Shown: positions 54,387-63,208, counted from the stretch's first letter. The stretch is DNA of 64,000 nt from Acidobacteriota bacterium (GCA_021803035.1 JAJZME010000019.1:1-64000); one strand, 5' to 3'. The notes: generated by a model from the letters alone, not told the origin. Program-made: numbers and translations.

Positions 54387-55774
54387 GCGCAAAAGCGAAT
54401 ATTCTCATTGTTGACGACGAAGCCAGGACGCTGGCATCGCTGGCGCGCGCTTTTCGTCTTGCCGGCCACGGAACGGTGGTGTGCGACAACGCAGTGCGCG
54501 CGCTCGAGCTTGCCCGCACCCAGCCCTTCGATTTGATTTTGAGCGACGTGGTGATGCCGCGCCGCGACGGGCTGGCGCTGCTTGAAGATCTGAAGAGCGC
54601 CGGCGTGGCGGCACCAGTGGTGATGATGAGCGGCCAGGCGCACATTGAAATGGCGGTGCAAGCCACGCGCCTGGGCGCGCTCGATTTTCTGGAAAAGCCG
54701 CTGAGCACCGAAAAGCTGCTGGTGACGGTGGAGAACGCGCTCAAGCTGACCCGGCTGGAAACCGAGAACCGCGATCTGCGGGCGCGGGTGGGCAAGCACA
54801 CGCTGGTGTATGCGGGCGAAACCATGCGCCGCGTGATGGCGCAGATCGAGCGCGTGGCCGCCAGCGAAACGCGCATTTGCATCTATGGCGAAACCGGCAC
54901 GGGCAAGGAACTGGTGGCACGCACGCTCCATGAAAAGAGCCATCGCGCTTCCGGGCCGTTTGTTACGCTGAATTGCGCGGCGGTTCCGGGGGAGCTGATA
55001 GAGAGCGAGCTGTTCGGGTACGAGAAAGGTGCTTTCACCGGCGCGGTGCAACGGCACACCGGCAAGTTCGAACAGGCGCATCGGGGCACGCTGTTTCTTG
55101 ACGAGATCGGCGACATGCCGGCCGCCATGCAGGCCAAACTGTTGCGCGTGCTTGAAGAGGGCGAGGTGGAACGCATCGGCGGCGACAAGCCTACCGCCGT
55201 CGATGTGCGCGTCATCGTGGCGACACATCGCAATCTTACGCAACTGGTGGAATCGGGCGGTTTCCGGCAGGATCTCTATCATCGCATCGTTGTTTTTCCT
55301 CTCGAACTTCCCGCGCTGCGCCAGCGCCGCGAAGACCTGCCGGCGCTGGTGGACTACTTTGTCCGCCAGGTGAGCGCGCAGAATGGGTGGAAGCCGACGG
55401 CTTTTGCGCCCGCCGCGATCGAGGCGCTTCAGGAATATGACTGGCCCGGCAACATTCGCGAGCTGCGCAATGTCGTTGAGCGCCTGCTGCTCCTGGCTGG
55501 CGCGGAGATCACGGCCGAAGATGTGCGTCTGGCGTTGCCGGCTGCCGGTTCGCATGCGCCGGCGGCTTTGCCTTCAGTTGCTCCCGCGGAGGCGGAGGGC
55601 CCGCTCAGCCGGCGCGTGCTGGCCTTTGAACGCGCCACGGTCCTGGCCGAGCTGAGCCGCCATGGAAGAAACATGACGCAAACCGCCAAGGCGCTGGGGC
55701 TGGAGCGAAGCCACTTTTACAAGAAGTGCCAGCAACTGGGCATCGACCTGGAAAATCTGCAGAAGCAGGAGTAG
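54383..55774 (+). CDS. sigma-54-dependent response regulator (NtrC family)
   Basis: 463 residues. Receiver domain with phospho-acceptor Asp55 (DLILSDVVMPRRDGLALL), AAA+ domain with Walker A IYGETGTGKELVARTLHEKS, sigma-54 contact loop FGYEKGAFTGAVQRHTGKFE, Walker B GTLFLDEIGDMP, and a Fis-type helix-turn-helix at the C-terminus (MTQTAKALGLERSHFYKKCQ). Activates promoters with sigma-54 RNA polymerase when phosphorylated by the adjacent kinase. The 4-bp ATGA overlap supports co-translation. Confidence 0.96.
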   Translation: MSAKANILIVDDEARTLASLARAFRLAGHGTVVCDNAVRALELARTQPFDLILSDVVMPRRDGLALLEDLKSAGVAAPVVMMSGQAHIEMAVQATRLGALDFLEKPLSTEKLLVTVENALKLTRLETENRDLRARVGKHTLVYAGETMRRVMAQIERVAASETRICIYGETGTGKELVARTLHEKSHRASGPFVTLNCAAVPGELIESELFGYEKGAFTGAVQRHTGKFEQAHRGTLFLDEIGDMPAAMQAKLLRVLEEGEVERIGGDKPTAVDVRVIVATHRNLTQLVESGGFRQDLYHRIVVFPLELPALRQRREDLPALVDYFVRQVSAQNGWKPTAFAPAAIEALQEYDWPGNIRELRNVVERLLLLAGAEITAEDVRLALPAAGSHAPAALPSVAPAEAEGPLSRRVLAFERATVLAELSRHGRNMTQTAKALGLERSHFYKKCQQLGIDLENLQKQE

Positions 55775-55955
55775 CGCGGCTGATTGCAGTCGCCATCGTT
55801 GCGTGCCAGCCAGTCGCGAACGCCCGGCTGGCTTTGGTCTTGGAGCCGCGGTGCATCAATTCCGGCGGTCAGGACGGGGTGTGATGCCAACATCAGCGCG
55901 CGCCTTGCGCATCTGCACCGAGTCAAGGTAAGCTTTACCATCTTGCCGACGCGAT

Positions 55956-57092
55956 GTGGCTGATTCCAAGGCAAGTGCCGAGGTGCGGAAGGTGGATGAG
56001 CTGCACGAAGCCCGCTTTTACGAACCGCTGCAGGGTGGGCGCGTGCGTTGCGCGCTATGCCCCCACCTCTGCCATATCGCAGACGGACGGCGCGGCGTGT
56101 GCGGCGTTCGCTACAACGCGGGCGGCAGGCTGTACACGCTGGTCTACGACAGAGTCGTGTCGCGCAACGTTGACCCGATAGAAAAGAAGCCGCTCTACCA
56201 CTTTTATCCCGGATCGAAGGCGTATTCCATCGCTACCGTGGGATGCAATCTGCGCTGCGCATTCTGCCAGAATTGGGAGATTTCCCAATGGCCGAAGGAG
56301 CATCTGCCGAAGCGAATGGCTCCGGGCGGTGAGAATGAAACTCCGGAGCCCATCTGCCGGTGGCTGAGCGAGCTGGAGGCGGTTATTCCCGGTGAGCCTG
56401 TAACGCCGCAGGCGATCGTTGACGCGGCACTGGCAACCGGCTCAACCGCCATTGCCTACACGTACACGGAGCCCACGATCTTTTATGAACTCGCTTATGA
56501 CACCGCGGTGCTGGCCCGCGAGCGGGGGCTGAAAAATATCTTTGTCACCAGCGGCTATATTGGTGCGGCGCCGCTGCGCGAGCTGGCCAAGGTGCTGGAT
56601 GGGGCCAATGTCGATCTCAAGTATTTCAAGGAAGAGAGCTACCAGCGCATCAGCGGAGTGCGCATGCAACCCATCCTTGACGCAATCCGGCTCTATCACG
56701 AGCTGGGCGTATGGGTGGAGGTGACGACGCTTGTGGTTCCCGGCGTAAATGACTCGGACGAAGAGCTGAAGGCCATCGCCGGGTTTGTGCGGTCCGTGGG
56801 CGCCGAGGTCCCCTGGCACGTTTCGCAGTTTTATCCCACCTACAAGATGCTCGACAGGCCAAGAACGCCGGCGGAGACTCTGCGGAGGGCCGGCGCGATC
56901 GGCCGGGCGGCGGGATTGCGCTATGTCTACGAAGGCAATGTGCCCGGCGTGAAGGGTGAAGACACTTATTGTTACCATTGCGGCTCATTGCTGATCGATC
57001 GTTATGGGTTTTATGTCCGGCATAATCGCCTTCGTGTTGGGCGCTGTCCAGATTGCGGCGCCTCGATTGACGGCGTTGGCATGAGCGGCTGA
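55956..57092 (+). CDS. amrS: AmmeMemoRadiSam system radical SAM enzyme
   Basis: 378 residues. N-terminal Cys cluster RVRCALCPHLCHIADGRRGV, then ATVGCNLRCAFCQNWEISQW (C-x3-C-x2-C radical SAM site), AYTYTEPTIFYELAYDTAVL, DLKYFKEESYQRISGVRMQP, VVPGVNDSDEELKAIAGFVR, and a C-terminal zinc-ribbon-like CYHCGSLLIDR...CPDCGASIDG. This matches AmrS (PflA-like); in many genomes it sits with AMMECR1 and Memo genes, which are absent here. The substrate is not known. Start GTG 55956 (VADSKASAEV); a ribosome-binding site is not obvious. Confidence 0.9.
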   Translation: MADSKASAEVRKVDELHEARFYEPLQGGRVRCALCPHLCHIADGRRGVCGVRYNAGGRLYTLVYDRVVSRNVDPIEKKPLYHFYPGSKAYSIATVGCNLRCAFCQNWEISQWPKEHLPKRMAPGGENETPEPICRWLSELEAVIPGEPVTPQAIVDAALATGSTAIAYTYTEPTIFYELAYDTAVLARERGLKNIFVTSGYIGAAPLRELAKVLDGANVDLKYFKEESYQRISGVRMQPILDAIRLYHELGVWVEVTTLVVPGVNDSDEELKAIAGFVRSVGAEVPWHVSQFYPTYKMLDRPRTPAETLRRAGAIGRAAGLRYVYEGNVPGVKGEDTYCYHCGSLLIDRYGFYVRHNRLRVGRCPDCGASIDGVGMSG

Positions 57093-57283
57093 GGGAATCG
57101 ATTGGCAAGGCGCGACGGTGATGGTCATCTTCCTTCTGCAGAGATTTGGATTGGGGCGCGGCGGCTATGGCAGGCGGTTCCACTCGGAGCAGAGAGGGAC
57201 GGACGCGTACGGGCAAGGAAAGCGCGAACGTATGGGGCGCATGTCTTGCAGTTCGTGTCGTAGAATCGCTTGGTGAAGAATCT
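57093..57283. other. intergenic before GH35 gene, no gene seen
   Basis: Together with 57284-57427 this is a 334-bp gap. Open frames here are short and lack ribosome-binding sites. The functional content appears to be the hairpin at 57285-57308 and the operator at 57384-57397. Confidence 0.5.
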
Positions 57284-57284
57284 C

Positions 57285-57308
57285 GGAAGTTCCCGCGGCG
57301 GAACTTCC
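57285..57308. repeat. perfect hairpin GGAAGTTCC-CGCGGC-GGAACTTCC
   Basis: Nine-bp arms (ten with the flanking C-G pair) about 190 bp after the amrS stop and 120 bp before the GH35 start. No T-tract. It could be an mRNA-end hairpin or a protein site. Confidence 0.5.
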
Positions 57309-57383
57309 GGTGTTCGTGATGGCAAGAGCGCTGCCTTGTTTATGGAGGCGGGCTTTGCAGCCAGGAGGATATCTTAGGCAGAG

Positions 57384-57397
57384 TGGAAGCGTTTTCA
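57384..57397. promoter_or_regulatory. LacI-family operator match upstream of GH35 gene
   Basis: TGGAAGCGTTTTCA fits the LacI/PurR-family consensus TGNAANCGNTTNCA at every defined position. It lies 30 bp before the GH35 ATG, where a repressor would block transcription or early elongation. The regulator gene is not in the window. Confidence 0.65.
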
Positions 57398-57427
57398 CAT
57401 TATCTGGTTCTGAGGAGCTGACACACC

Positions 57428-60226
57428 ATGACCATTTCCCGCAGGCGAGTGCTGCAAGGGATCACCTTCGTATCGTCCTATGCCGGCCTCAACGGACTGA
57501 GGTTGTTGCCCATGGCCGCAGCGGCTGAGTCCATGGCATCGCCCCAGGCTGCCGAGGTGCCGAAGTTTGCGAAGCCGGAGATCATCCGCTATGACTCGCA
57601 GTGCTTCACAATTCACGGGCGCGACACGTTTATCTACAGCGCCTGCTGCCACTACGCGCGGGTTCCTCAGGAGCTGTGGCGGGACCGGCTTACCAAGCTG
57701 AAGCAGGCGGGTTTCAACACCATCGAGACCTATGTCTTCTGGAACTACCATGAGCCTGTTGAGGGCCAGGCAGACATGACGAAGCTGGCCGATTTCGTCA
57801 AGCTGGTGGGGGAAATGGACATGTGGCTGATCACGCGCATCGGCCCTTATGCCTGTGCGGAATGGGACTCGGGCGGCTTTCCTCAGTGGATCCTTGAAAA
57901 GCAGTTTCCATTGCGCAGCGACAATCCGGAGAGCATTCGGACATCGGGAGAGTGGTACAGCCACGTGCTGCCGATCGTGCGCGAGAACATGATCACGCGC
58001 GGCGGGCCCATTATTCTGGTCCAGATTGAGAATGAGTACGACTTCTACAGGCTGCCCAACCAGAACAAGCTGAACTATATGACTTTTCTGGCACAGACGG
58101 TATGGAAATCCGGCGTGGATGTGCCGCTGATAACCAACTGGTGCAGGCAGGCGCGGGAGAATTCCAATCCGGTGATGGCGCAGCTCATGGACACCTGCGA
58201 TTTCTATCCGCGATGGAATATTGTGCCTGGAGTGGTGCCGGCACTGGAAAAGCTGCGGGAACAGGAGCCTGACTCGCCGGTCAGCATTGCGGAGCTTCAG
58301 GGCGGATGGTTCAGTCAGTTTGGCGGCGTACTGTCGGTCGACCAGCCGGGCGTCAGCGGCGCGCAATTCAATGCGCTGGCCAAGACGGTGATCGAGCACG
58401 ACACGACTTTCTTCAGTGTCTACATGGGCCATGGCGGCACCAGCTTCGATTGGGCGGCACGTGGACTGATTACAAGCTATGACTACGCGGCGCCGCTTCG
58501 GGAGCCAGGCGGCGTGTGGGACAAATATTATGCGACGCACCGGCTTGGCGCGTTTCTCGAAAAATTTGGCCCGCTCGTCGTACGCTCCAAGGATGCGCCG
58601 GGAGCGGCGACTTCGCCGAATCAGCGTGTTGCCGTCAATCTTCGCACCAATGGAAAATCCGGTGTGCTCTTTGTGCGGGATACTGTCGACGCTCCTCAAT
58701 TGTTCCGCCTGAAGCTGAGCGATCTGGAAAAGGCGGGCCAGAGCATGGAGATTCCGCAGCAGGGCTTTCTATCGATTGCCCGCCGCGGCATGAAGATGCT
58801 GGCGGTGAACGTGACGCTGCCTACGGCCATGATTCACTACTGCACGGCGGAGATTCTTACCTACGGAAAGCTTCCTCAGCGTTCCTATCTGGTGGTTTAT
58901 GACGATCCGGGCAGCCTGGTGGAACTTGCAATGCATGCGGAACAAGCGCCCAGTGTTGAAGGCGAGCTGCTTTACCGGCACTATGACGCCGCCAATCAGC
59001 GCGCTGTGCTTGGCTTCCGCATGGAGTCAGCCCAGAAGCATCTGCTGGTGAACGGCAACCTGCAGATCGTGGCTTTGCCTACTCATCTTGCGGATCGCAC
59101 CTGGTCGGCGCAGTTTCCGGCAGGCAACGCCGCGGGCGGCCATGGGGAGGCATTTGTCGAAAGCCCGGTTATCACCGACTGCGTGCTGATGCGCGGTTAT
59201 GACCGAGACGCCGGCAGTGCAACGCTGACGATGGAGTATGCGCCGGGCGAGCATGACCTGACCATTCTGGAGCATGCGCCTGTTACGCAGTGCACGGTGG
59301 ACGGCAAGCCCGCGCAGATCCGGCGGGATCAGCGCGCCGGCACTGTTTCGGTGGCGTTTGAGACGCCGCGGCTTCCCGCGCAGCCTATTGTGATCACGGA
59401 GGGCGATTACTGGGTTGAGTCGTTCGATCTGTCGAAAGGGAAATGGATCACGACGCGCCCCGTTGCGCTGGAGACGCTGGGGCAGGTTCCCTACAGTTAT
59501 GTCAAGTACCGCGCCGGCTTCGAGTGGCATGGCGAGGCGAATCTCTATTTGGATACGCTGACGGAAGACCAGAAGCAGGTCTTTCTGAACGGGACTCGGC
59601 TTGCGGAGCTATCTGGTCCGAACCGATCGCTCAATTGTTCTTTGCAAGGGCGCGCCAAGGAAGGATCCAATCTTCTGGAGATCTCCTATGAAGCCTTCGG
59701 CGGCGCCAATATCGGTCCGGAACTCGACGACTTGAAGGGAATCAGAGGCATTCACATCGGCGACGATCAGAAGCAGACCGAAATCGCGTCTGTGCATGTT
59801 CAGATGAGCTCCGCGGCCATGGTGGGCAGAGAGATCAACCCGGAATACGCGGGCTCGGTGTGGCGCAAGGCGATGGTTGGCGCAGCGCCGGAGGTTGTGG
59901 ATTTGGTGCCGGCTTACACCTGGTTCCGCGCCCGCTTTGCCATGACGGCCGATCCGCAGTGGTTCTGCCCGTGGAAGCTGGGCATCACGTCCGACCGCGA
60001 CGCGCTGATCTACGTCAATGGCAAATTCGTCGGTTTCTATCGCACGATCGGGCCGCAAAGCGAGTTCTATCTGCCCGAGCCCTTTGTACACACCGATGGC
60101 AAGCAGGACAACATCGTGACTGTGCGGCTTGCGTACACCGAGAAGCCGGATGCGTTGAAGCAACTGGTGATTGCGCCTTACACGGAATACGCAGCCCGGA
60201 AGACGGAAATCAAATTCGAGGTGTAA
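57428..60226 (+). CDS. GH35 beta-galactosidase, Tat-exported
   Basis: 932 residues. A twin-arginine signal (MTISRRRVLQGITFVSSYAG) is followed by the GH35 catalytic barrel: YSACCHYARVPQELWRDRLT, FNTIETYVFWNYHEP, the family signature GPYACAEWDSGGFPQW (139-154), acid/base Glu203 in QIENEY and nucleophile Glu289 in SIAELQGGWF. Several beta-sandwich domains follow. Expected to release beta-linked galactose from plant galactans or arabinogalactan in the periplasm or outside. A LacI-type operator match precedes it; GAGGAG lies 10 nt before the ATG. Confidence 0.93.
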   Translation: MTISRRRVLQGITFVSSYAGLNGLRLLPMAAAAESMASPQAAEVPKFAKPEIIRYDSQCFTIHGRDTFIYSACCHYARVPQELWRDRLTKLKQAGFNTIETYVFWNYHEPVEGQADMTKLADFVKLVGEMDMWLITRIGPYACAEWDSGGFPQWILEKQFPLRSDNPESIRTSGEWYSHVLPIVRENMITRGGPIILVQIENEYDFYRLPNQNKLNYMTFLAQTVWKSGVDVPLITNWCRQARENSNPVMAQLMDTCDFYPRWNIVPGVVPALEKLREQEPDSPVSIAELQGGWFSQFGGVLSVDQPGVSGAQFNALAKTVIEHDTTFFSVYMGHGGTSFDWAARGLITSYDYAAPLREPGGVWDKYYATHRLGAFLEKFGPLVVRSKDAPGAATSPNQRVAVNLRTNGKSGVLFVRDTVDAPQLFRLKLSDLEKAGQSMEIPQQGFLSIARRGMKMLAVNVTLPTAMIHYCTAEILTYGKLPQRSYLVVYDDPGSLVELAMHAEQAPSVEGELLYRHYDAANQRAVLGFRMESAQKHLLVNGNLQIVALPTHLADRTWSAQFPAGNAAGGHGEAFVESPVITDCVLMRGYDRDAGSATLTMEYAPGEHDLTILEHAPVTQCTVDGKPAQIRRDQRAGTVSVAFETPRLPAQPIVITEGDYWVESFDLSKGKWITTRPVALETLGQVPYSYVKYRAGFEWHGEANLYLDTLTEDQKQVFLNGTRLAELSGPNRSLNCSLQGRAKEGSNLLEISYEAFGGANIGPELDDLKGIRGIHIGDDQKQTEIASVHVQMSSAAMVGREINPEYAGSVWRKAMVGAAPEVVDLVPAYTWFRARFAMTADPQWFCPWKLGITSDRDALIYVNGKFVGFYRTIGPQSEFYLPEPFVHTDGKQDNIVTVRLAYTEKPDALKQLVIAPYTEYAARKTEIKFEV

Positions 60227-60307
60227 GCGCGGGACCAGTCAGCGCAGAACTGCCCGTCTGATCTGGCGCACATTTGCGACCCGATCCGATGCGACTGGGA
60301 GCTATTG

Positions 60308-60462
60308 GCTCATGGAAGAACGCCCAGCTTTGCCGGGGAGGCTGCAGAGGCTCCGGCGCGGGATCAGGGCTGGTTGCACAAATGCAAGTCCAGGCATCGC
60401 AGGCCCCTTCGAGGGGCCGCAAAGCATAAAAACCTCCAGGTTTGCCAGAGGATGCTTACTCG
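60308..60462. repeat. mosaic of short dispersed repeats after GH35 gene
   Basis: Three pieces: GCTCATGGAAGAACGCCCAG + CTTTGCCGGGGAGG (matches 42086-42119), a hairpin GGCCCCT-TCG-AGGGGCC (60402-60418), and GCATAAAAACCTCCAGGTTT (60424-60443) resembling the pectinase terminator hairpin at 45155-45178. Noncoding; the wider 60227-60547 gap holds no supported gene. Confidence 0.6.
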
Positions 60463-60547
60463 CTATTCGCTGCTGCTCGCCGGCTGCCGACTCTTGCTGG
60501 CGCGCGCGGATCGATGCCCGGCTAACACTGGCGAGCAAGGATAGGCG

Positions 60548-60858
60548 TACTGCAATGCGGGAAGTGCGGCTATCCGGATCTGCGTTTTGGGCTGGAAACG
60601 AAATTGCCTGTAAAGAATCTGTGGAAAAGAAAAAATATTTTGAGAGGGGAGGGGCGCGAAGTTAGTGGGGTTAACGGAGCTGACGGGGTGAGTGGGTTTG
60701 AGATAGTCATGAGTTCCTCTTTATCGAGCAAGCAGGCTGGCGGGTTAGCGGCTATGTGCATGGCGCGCGATCCTGTTTCTATTTTTGGGGGAAAGAGGGA
60801 AATTTTCGGCAACGGTAAGTTGTTGTGGGGGTGGCGGTTAAGGATTGAGGTGCTTGAC
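60548..60858 (-). repeat. dispersed acidobacterial element, copy 3
   Basis: Minus strand. More diverged but colinear: GTCAAGCACC (60849-60858), CAACAACTTACCGTTGCCG then AAAATTTCCC, AAAGAGGAACTC before an ATG at 60710, CCCCTCCCCTCTCAAAATAT, and TTCCACAGATTCTTTACAGG then CAATTTCGTTTCC, with about 45 bp more shared with copy 2. It points at the 3' end of the convergent GH35 gene, as copies 1 and 2 do with their neighbours. Confidence 0.75.
60570..60710 (-). CDS. small ORF inside element copy 3 (46 aa)
   Basis: ATG 60710 with AAAGAGGAACTC ahead. MTISNPLTPSAPLTPLTSRP, then SPLKIFFLFHRFFTGNFVSS and PKRRSG. The N-terminal Thr/Pro/Ser composition resembles the copy 2 peptide; PPLKIFFFATDFLQ in copy 2 aligns with SPLKIFFLFHRFFT here because the C-tract and closing block are read in the same frame. 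Translation is plausible; function unknown. Confidence 0.4.
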   Translation of the reverse strand: MTISNPLTPSAPLTPLTSRPSPLKIFFLFHRFFTGNFVSSPKRRSG

Positions 60859-61167
60859 TTTTCCAGGGGGCGTTTTCCGGTTGTCCTGATGAGAGCAAAC
60901 AGGTGTGACGTATATCACCGCTTAAGCTTATGCGCGCAGGAGAAACTGCAATCGTCGTGACATGGATCGGGGAATCAGTAACAACGATTCCTCTTGAGCC
61001 GGCGACACGAGGCAGCCGTGGAAAGGGGAAGCCGCAGCGTGTCTCGTTCATCTACGGGTGACCAGTGGCCATGCGCTACCGACCTCCAGTGCTGGCTGCT
61101 GGTCCCCGGGATCAGGCGAAATGATTCGATCTGAGCGTTGACCAGCAGTTTACAGAAGCGCATTCCA
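60859..61167. other. intergenic, no supported gene
   Basis: About 310 bp between element copy 3 and the small exported protein gene. A Cys-rich frame on the minus strand (975-1415 past 60000) has no ribosome-binding site or domain. Nothing convincing is seen. Confidence 0.4.
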
Positions 61168-61362
61168 ATGCCAACAGCGAAGAGATTCGTGCTTATACTA
61201 ATAGCGGTCACCGCGCATTCCTGCGCGTCCGCTATGGCCAACCGAGAAGGTTCCCGATTGGCCGGCCGTAGCGAAACCGGCCCAGGGTGGTGGCAGAGGC
61301 CCGAAAATTCCGCCGCCATGCCGGTTCCACCTCCGACCAGCGCCCCCGCAGCAGCGTGCTGA
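61168..61362 (+). CDS. possible small exported protein (64 aa)
   Basis: MPTAKRFVLILIAVTAHSCA, then SAMANREGSRLAGRSETG and a Pro/Ala-rich end. Basic start, hydrophobic core and an SASA-like cleavage region suggest a signal peptide; HSC could be a weak lipobox. The ribosome-binding site is poor (CAGAAG). It shares its strand with the next small gene, 31 bp downstream. Confidence 0.4.
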   Translation: MPTAKRFVLILIAVTAHSCASAMANREGSRLAGRSETGPGWWQRPENSAAMPVPPPTSAPAAAC

Positions 61363-61393
61363 TTGTGGGATTTCATCCCCGAGGAGACGGCCC

Positions 61394-61570
61394 ATGACAG
61401 ACCAAACGCCAACAAGTCGATTCAGCAGCGATGTGCTGCATGGCGATGGCCGTAGCAAGCTTTCACAGGAAGAGATCGCGAAAGCGGTTGCGCGCCATCA
61501 GCGCGAACATCCGGGCAGGCGCACAGAGAAGGCCTCGGCCAAACCACAAAAGACAGCGCCGCGCCATTGA
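61394..61570 (+). CDS. small basic protein (58 aa), unknown
   Basis: MTDQTPTSRFSSDVLHGDGR, then SKLSQEEIAKAVARHQREHP and a Lys/Arg/Ala-rich tail. GAGGAG lies about 9 nt before the ATG. The middle (LSQEEIAKAVARHQREH) is an amphipathic helix. Basic and Ser/Thr-rich overall. No family recognised. It is the best-supported of the short ORFs in this stretch, directly upstream of the Mth938-like pseudogene. Confidence 0.5.
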   Translation: MTDQTPTSRFSSDVLHGDGRSKLSQEEIAKAVARHQREHPGRRTEKASAKPQKTAPRH

Positions 61571-61614
61571 GGAATCTGGCGGGAGCGAGAGGCTCGCGGT
61601 GCCCGATAACCGAG

Positions 61615-61860
61615 ATGCAGTTTGAGGACCTTGCTTTCGGATCGATCAGGATCGACGAGGTCGAATACGAGCACGACGCCGTTTGTGGGCTGCGGAAAAG
61701 TACGAGAGCGCAAGAAGGGTCCGTCATAAGCGTTGCGGGCACCCACCGCTGACGACAGACGAGGAGATCCCGCGGCATTGTCACCGACTGGTTATCGGGA
61801 CAGGGAACTATGGGCGGCTTGCAGTCAGCCGGGACGGTTTGCCTCGCCGCGGGATGAAAA
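61615..61860 (+). pseudogene. frameshifted Mth938-like (AAMDC/DUF498-type) gene
   Basis: Three frames must be joined to read the family: [20 protein letters not shown] then DAV (from ATG 61615, frame 1), [12 protein letters not shown] (61691-61726, another frame) and [20 protein letters not shown] then [14 protein letters not shown] (61725-61827, third frame). Mth938-like proteins normally read FGSI-I-G--YEHDVVI...GKVR-RKK-PS...GHTPL...EE-P...-RLVIGTG-YGRLPV, so two net frameshifts are needed, at about 61684-61691 and 61724. After GRLAV the usual C-terminal part is missing and the frame runs open into the ACT gene. Family function is poorly known. Sequencing error is possible. Confidence 0.6.
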
Positions 61861-61871
61861 GGAGAAAGATC

Positions 61872-62306
61872 ATGGCAGACGAGATTTCGCAGGTTGAGTA
61901 TTACGTAGCAGCAATACCGCATAAGGCCGGAGAAGGCGCGCGAGTCTTGACGGCTTTCAAAGAGGGAGGAGTGAACTTAAGCGGTATTCTGGGCTATCGC
62001 AAGACAGCCAGGAACGCCGAGTTGATCCTGGTTGTGGATGAGAAGACACCGGGCATGAGTGCGGCAGGCAAAAAGGCCGGCATCACATTGGGCAAGAAAC
62101 AGAAGGCATTGATGGTCAAAGGCGATGATCGTCCCGGCGCCGGCGCGGAGCTGGCGGGCAAATTGGCTCAAGCCGGGATCAACGTGACCTCCTTTCATGC
62201 TCTGCGTGCGGGCGCGGGCCGCTTCGGAGCGCTCATTGTCGTCGAGCCGGCGGACCTGCACAAGGCCGCCAAGGCTCTGTCAAAACAAGAGACCGCTGCA
62301 GCTTGA
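61872..62306 (+). CDS. tandem ACT-domain protein
   Basis: 144 residues: [40 protein letters not shown], then [40 protein letters not shown] and [20 protein letters not shown]. The two halves each show the beta-alpha-beta layout of ACT regulatory domains (small-ligand binding), with no catalytic domain. Such stand-alone proteins occur as regulators; the ligand is unknown here. The ATG at 61872 follows AAGGAGAAAGATC. It directly follows the Mth938-like pseudogene, whose frame is open across the start. Confidence 0.75.
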   Translation: MADEISQVEYYVAAIPHKAGEGARVLTAFKEGGVNLSGILGYRKTARNAELILVVDEKTPGMSAAGKKAGITLGKKQKALMVKGDDRPGAGAELAGKLAQAGINVTSFHALRAGAGRFGALIVVEPADLHKAAKALSKQETAAA

Positions 62307-63208
62307 CGACTCTAGGCCCGGCTCACCGGGCATGCAGGGAGAGCAGTTCCCAGCGGGGCATGGACCCGGGAAGGCGCTTCTCAAGCGGCGGAGGCATGAT
62401 GTTGCGAGGGCGGGAGATGTTTTCATCCCTGGCGCCGGGGCTGCGGTCAGTGCGTAGCTGTCAGCCGCGCGAAATTTGTAACTCTGCAACTCGAAGACGA
62501 CTCTTGCGATGCAGGCGGTCATGGCATTGTGACTGGCGCTGAGTGCTGATGCCTGCCCGCAGCAGTACGGATGCGGAGATTGCGAATGGCACTTATGGGA
62601 TCACTTGTATTGCTTCCCCCGACCATGATCTGGAGAATCCGAAGCCAGCCCCGCCGCACGGCGGCATTTGGCTGCCACTGGCCAAACTCATTGCCAGCGC
62701 ATCGAAGCGGCACACCTTCAGTGAAGCGCTTGCTCTACATCAGGTGTTTCGCGTTCCGCGGCATCACGATCCGCGGCTTGAGTTGACCCGTAACAGGCAG
62801 AGCGCGGAGCCGATTATTCATCATCTTAAGGCCTCTTATCGATTGAGGCGAGCCATGCGCCCATGCGAATTCAAGCTGGAATTCAGAATCTCAATGAAGC
62901 GTATTGGGATTATCTATTGGAGAAATCGTTGTTCCGGCCTTTAGATTGTTGATGGTGAGGAAAATTCGTTCCGACTATTGCAATCCGCAGTCCCGGGGAT
63001 GGATCTGATCAGGATTCATCATCCCAAGTGTTAGTCCGCTATTCAGTTACCGTTATAGCGGCGGAACGTACATCGAATCGCAGCAGGGGCAAAAATTCCG
63101 GGCAAAAACTCAGTGTGCATATTTATGCCATGTCATTTTTTTATGTTGACAGGCGATAATTTCAAATTTTAGAGTTTTTTCACGGAGATAGTGCCCCCCT
63201 CTTCAGCT
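62307..63208. other. intergenic, no supported gene; possible receptor promoter
   Basis: About 900 bp. ORFs here lack ribosome-binding sites and recognisable domains. A TTGACA (63146-63151) in a T-rich stretch may be the -35 of the TonB-type receptor gene; a matching -10 is weak (TTTAGA at 63168). The downstream part (63110-63180) is notably AT-rich. Confidence 0.4.

Noticed and set aside
60604..60960. 118-aa plus-strand ORF through element copy 3
   Set aside because: It is the reverse strand of the element and its small ORF; the apparent protein (PVKNLWKRKNILRG) comes from the conserved repeat block.
61683..61871. In-frame N-terminal extension of the ACT protein
   Set aside because: This part encodes the third-frame piece of the Mth938-like relic; the ACT gene has its own AAGGAGAAAGATC-ATG.
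62543..62944. 133-aa plus-strand ORF before the receptor gene
   Set aside because: No ribosome-binding site, unnatural composition and no similarity; treated as intergenic.
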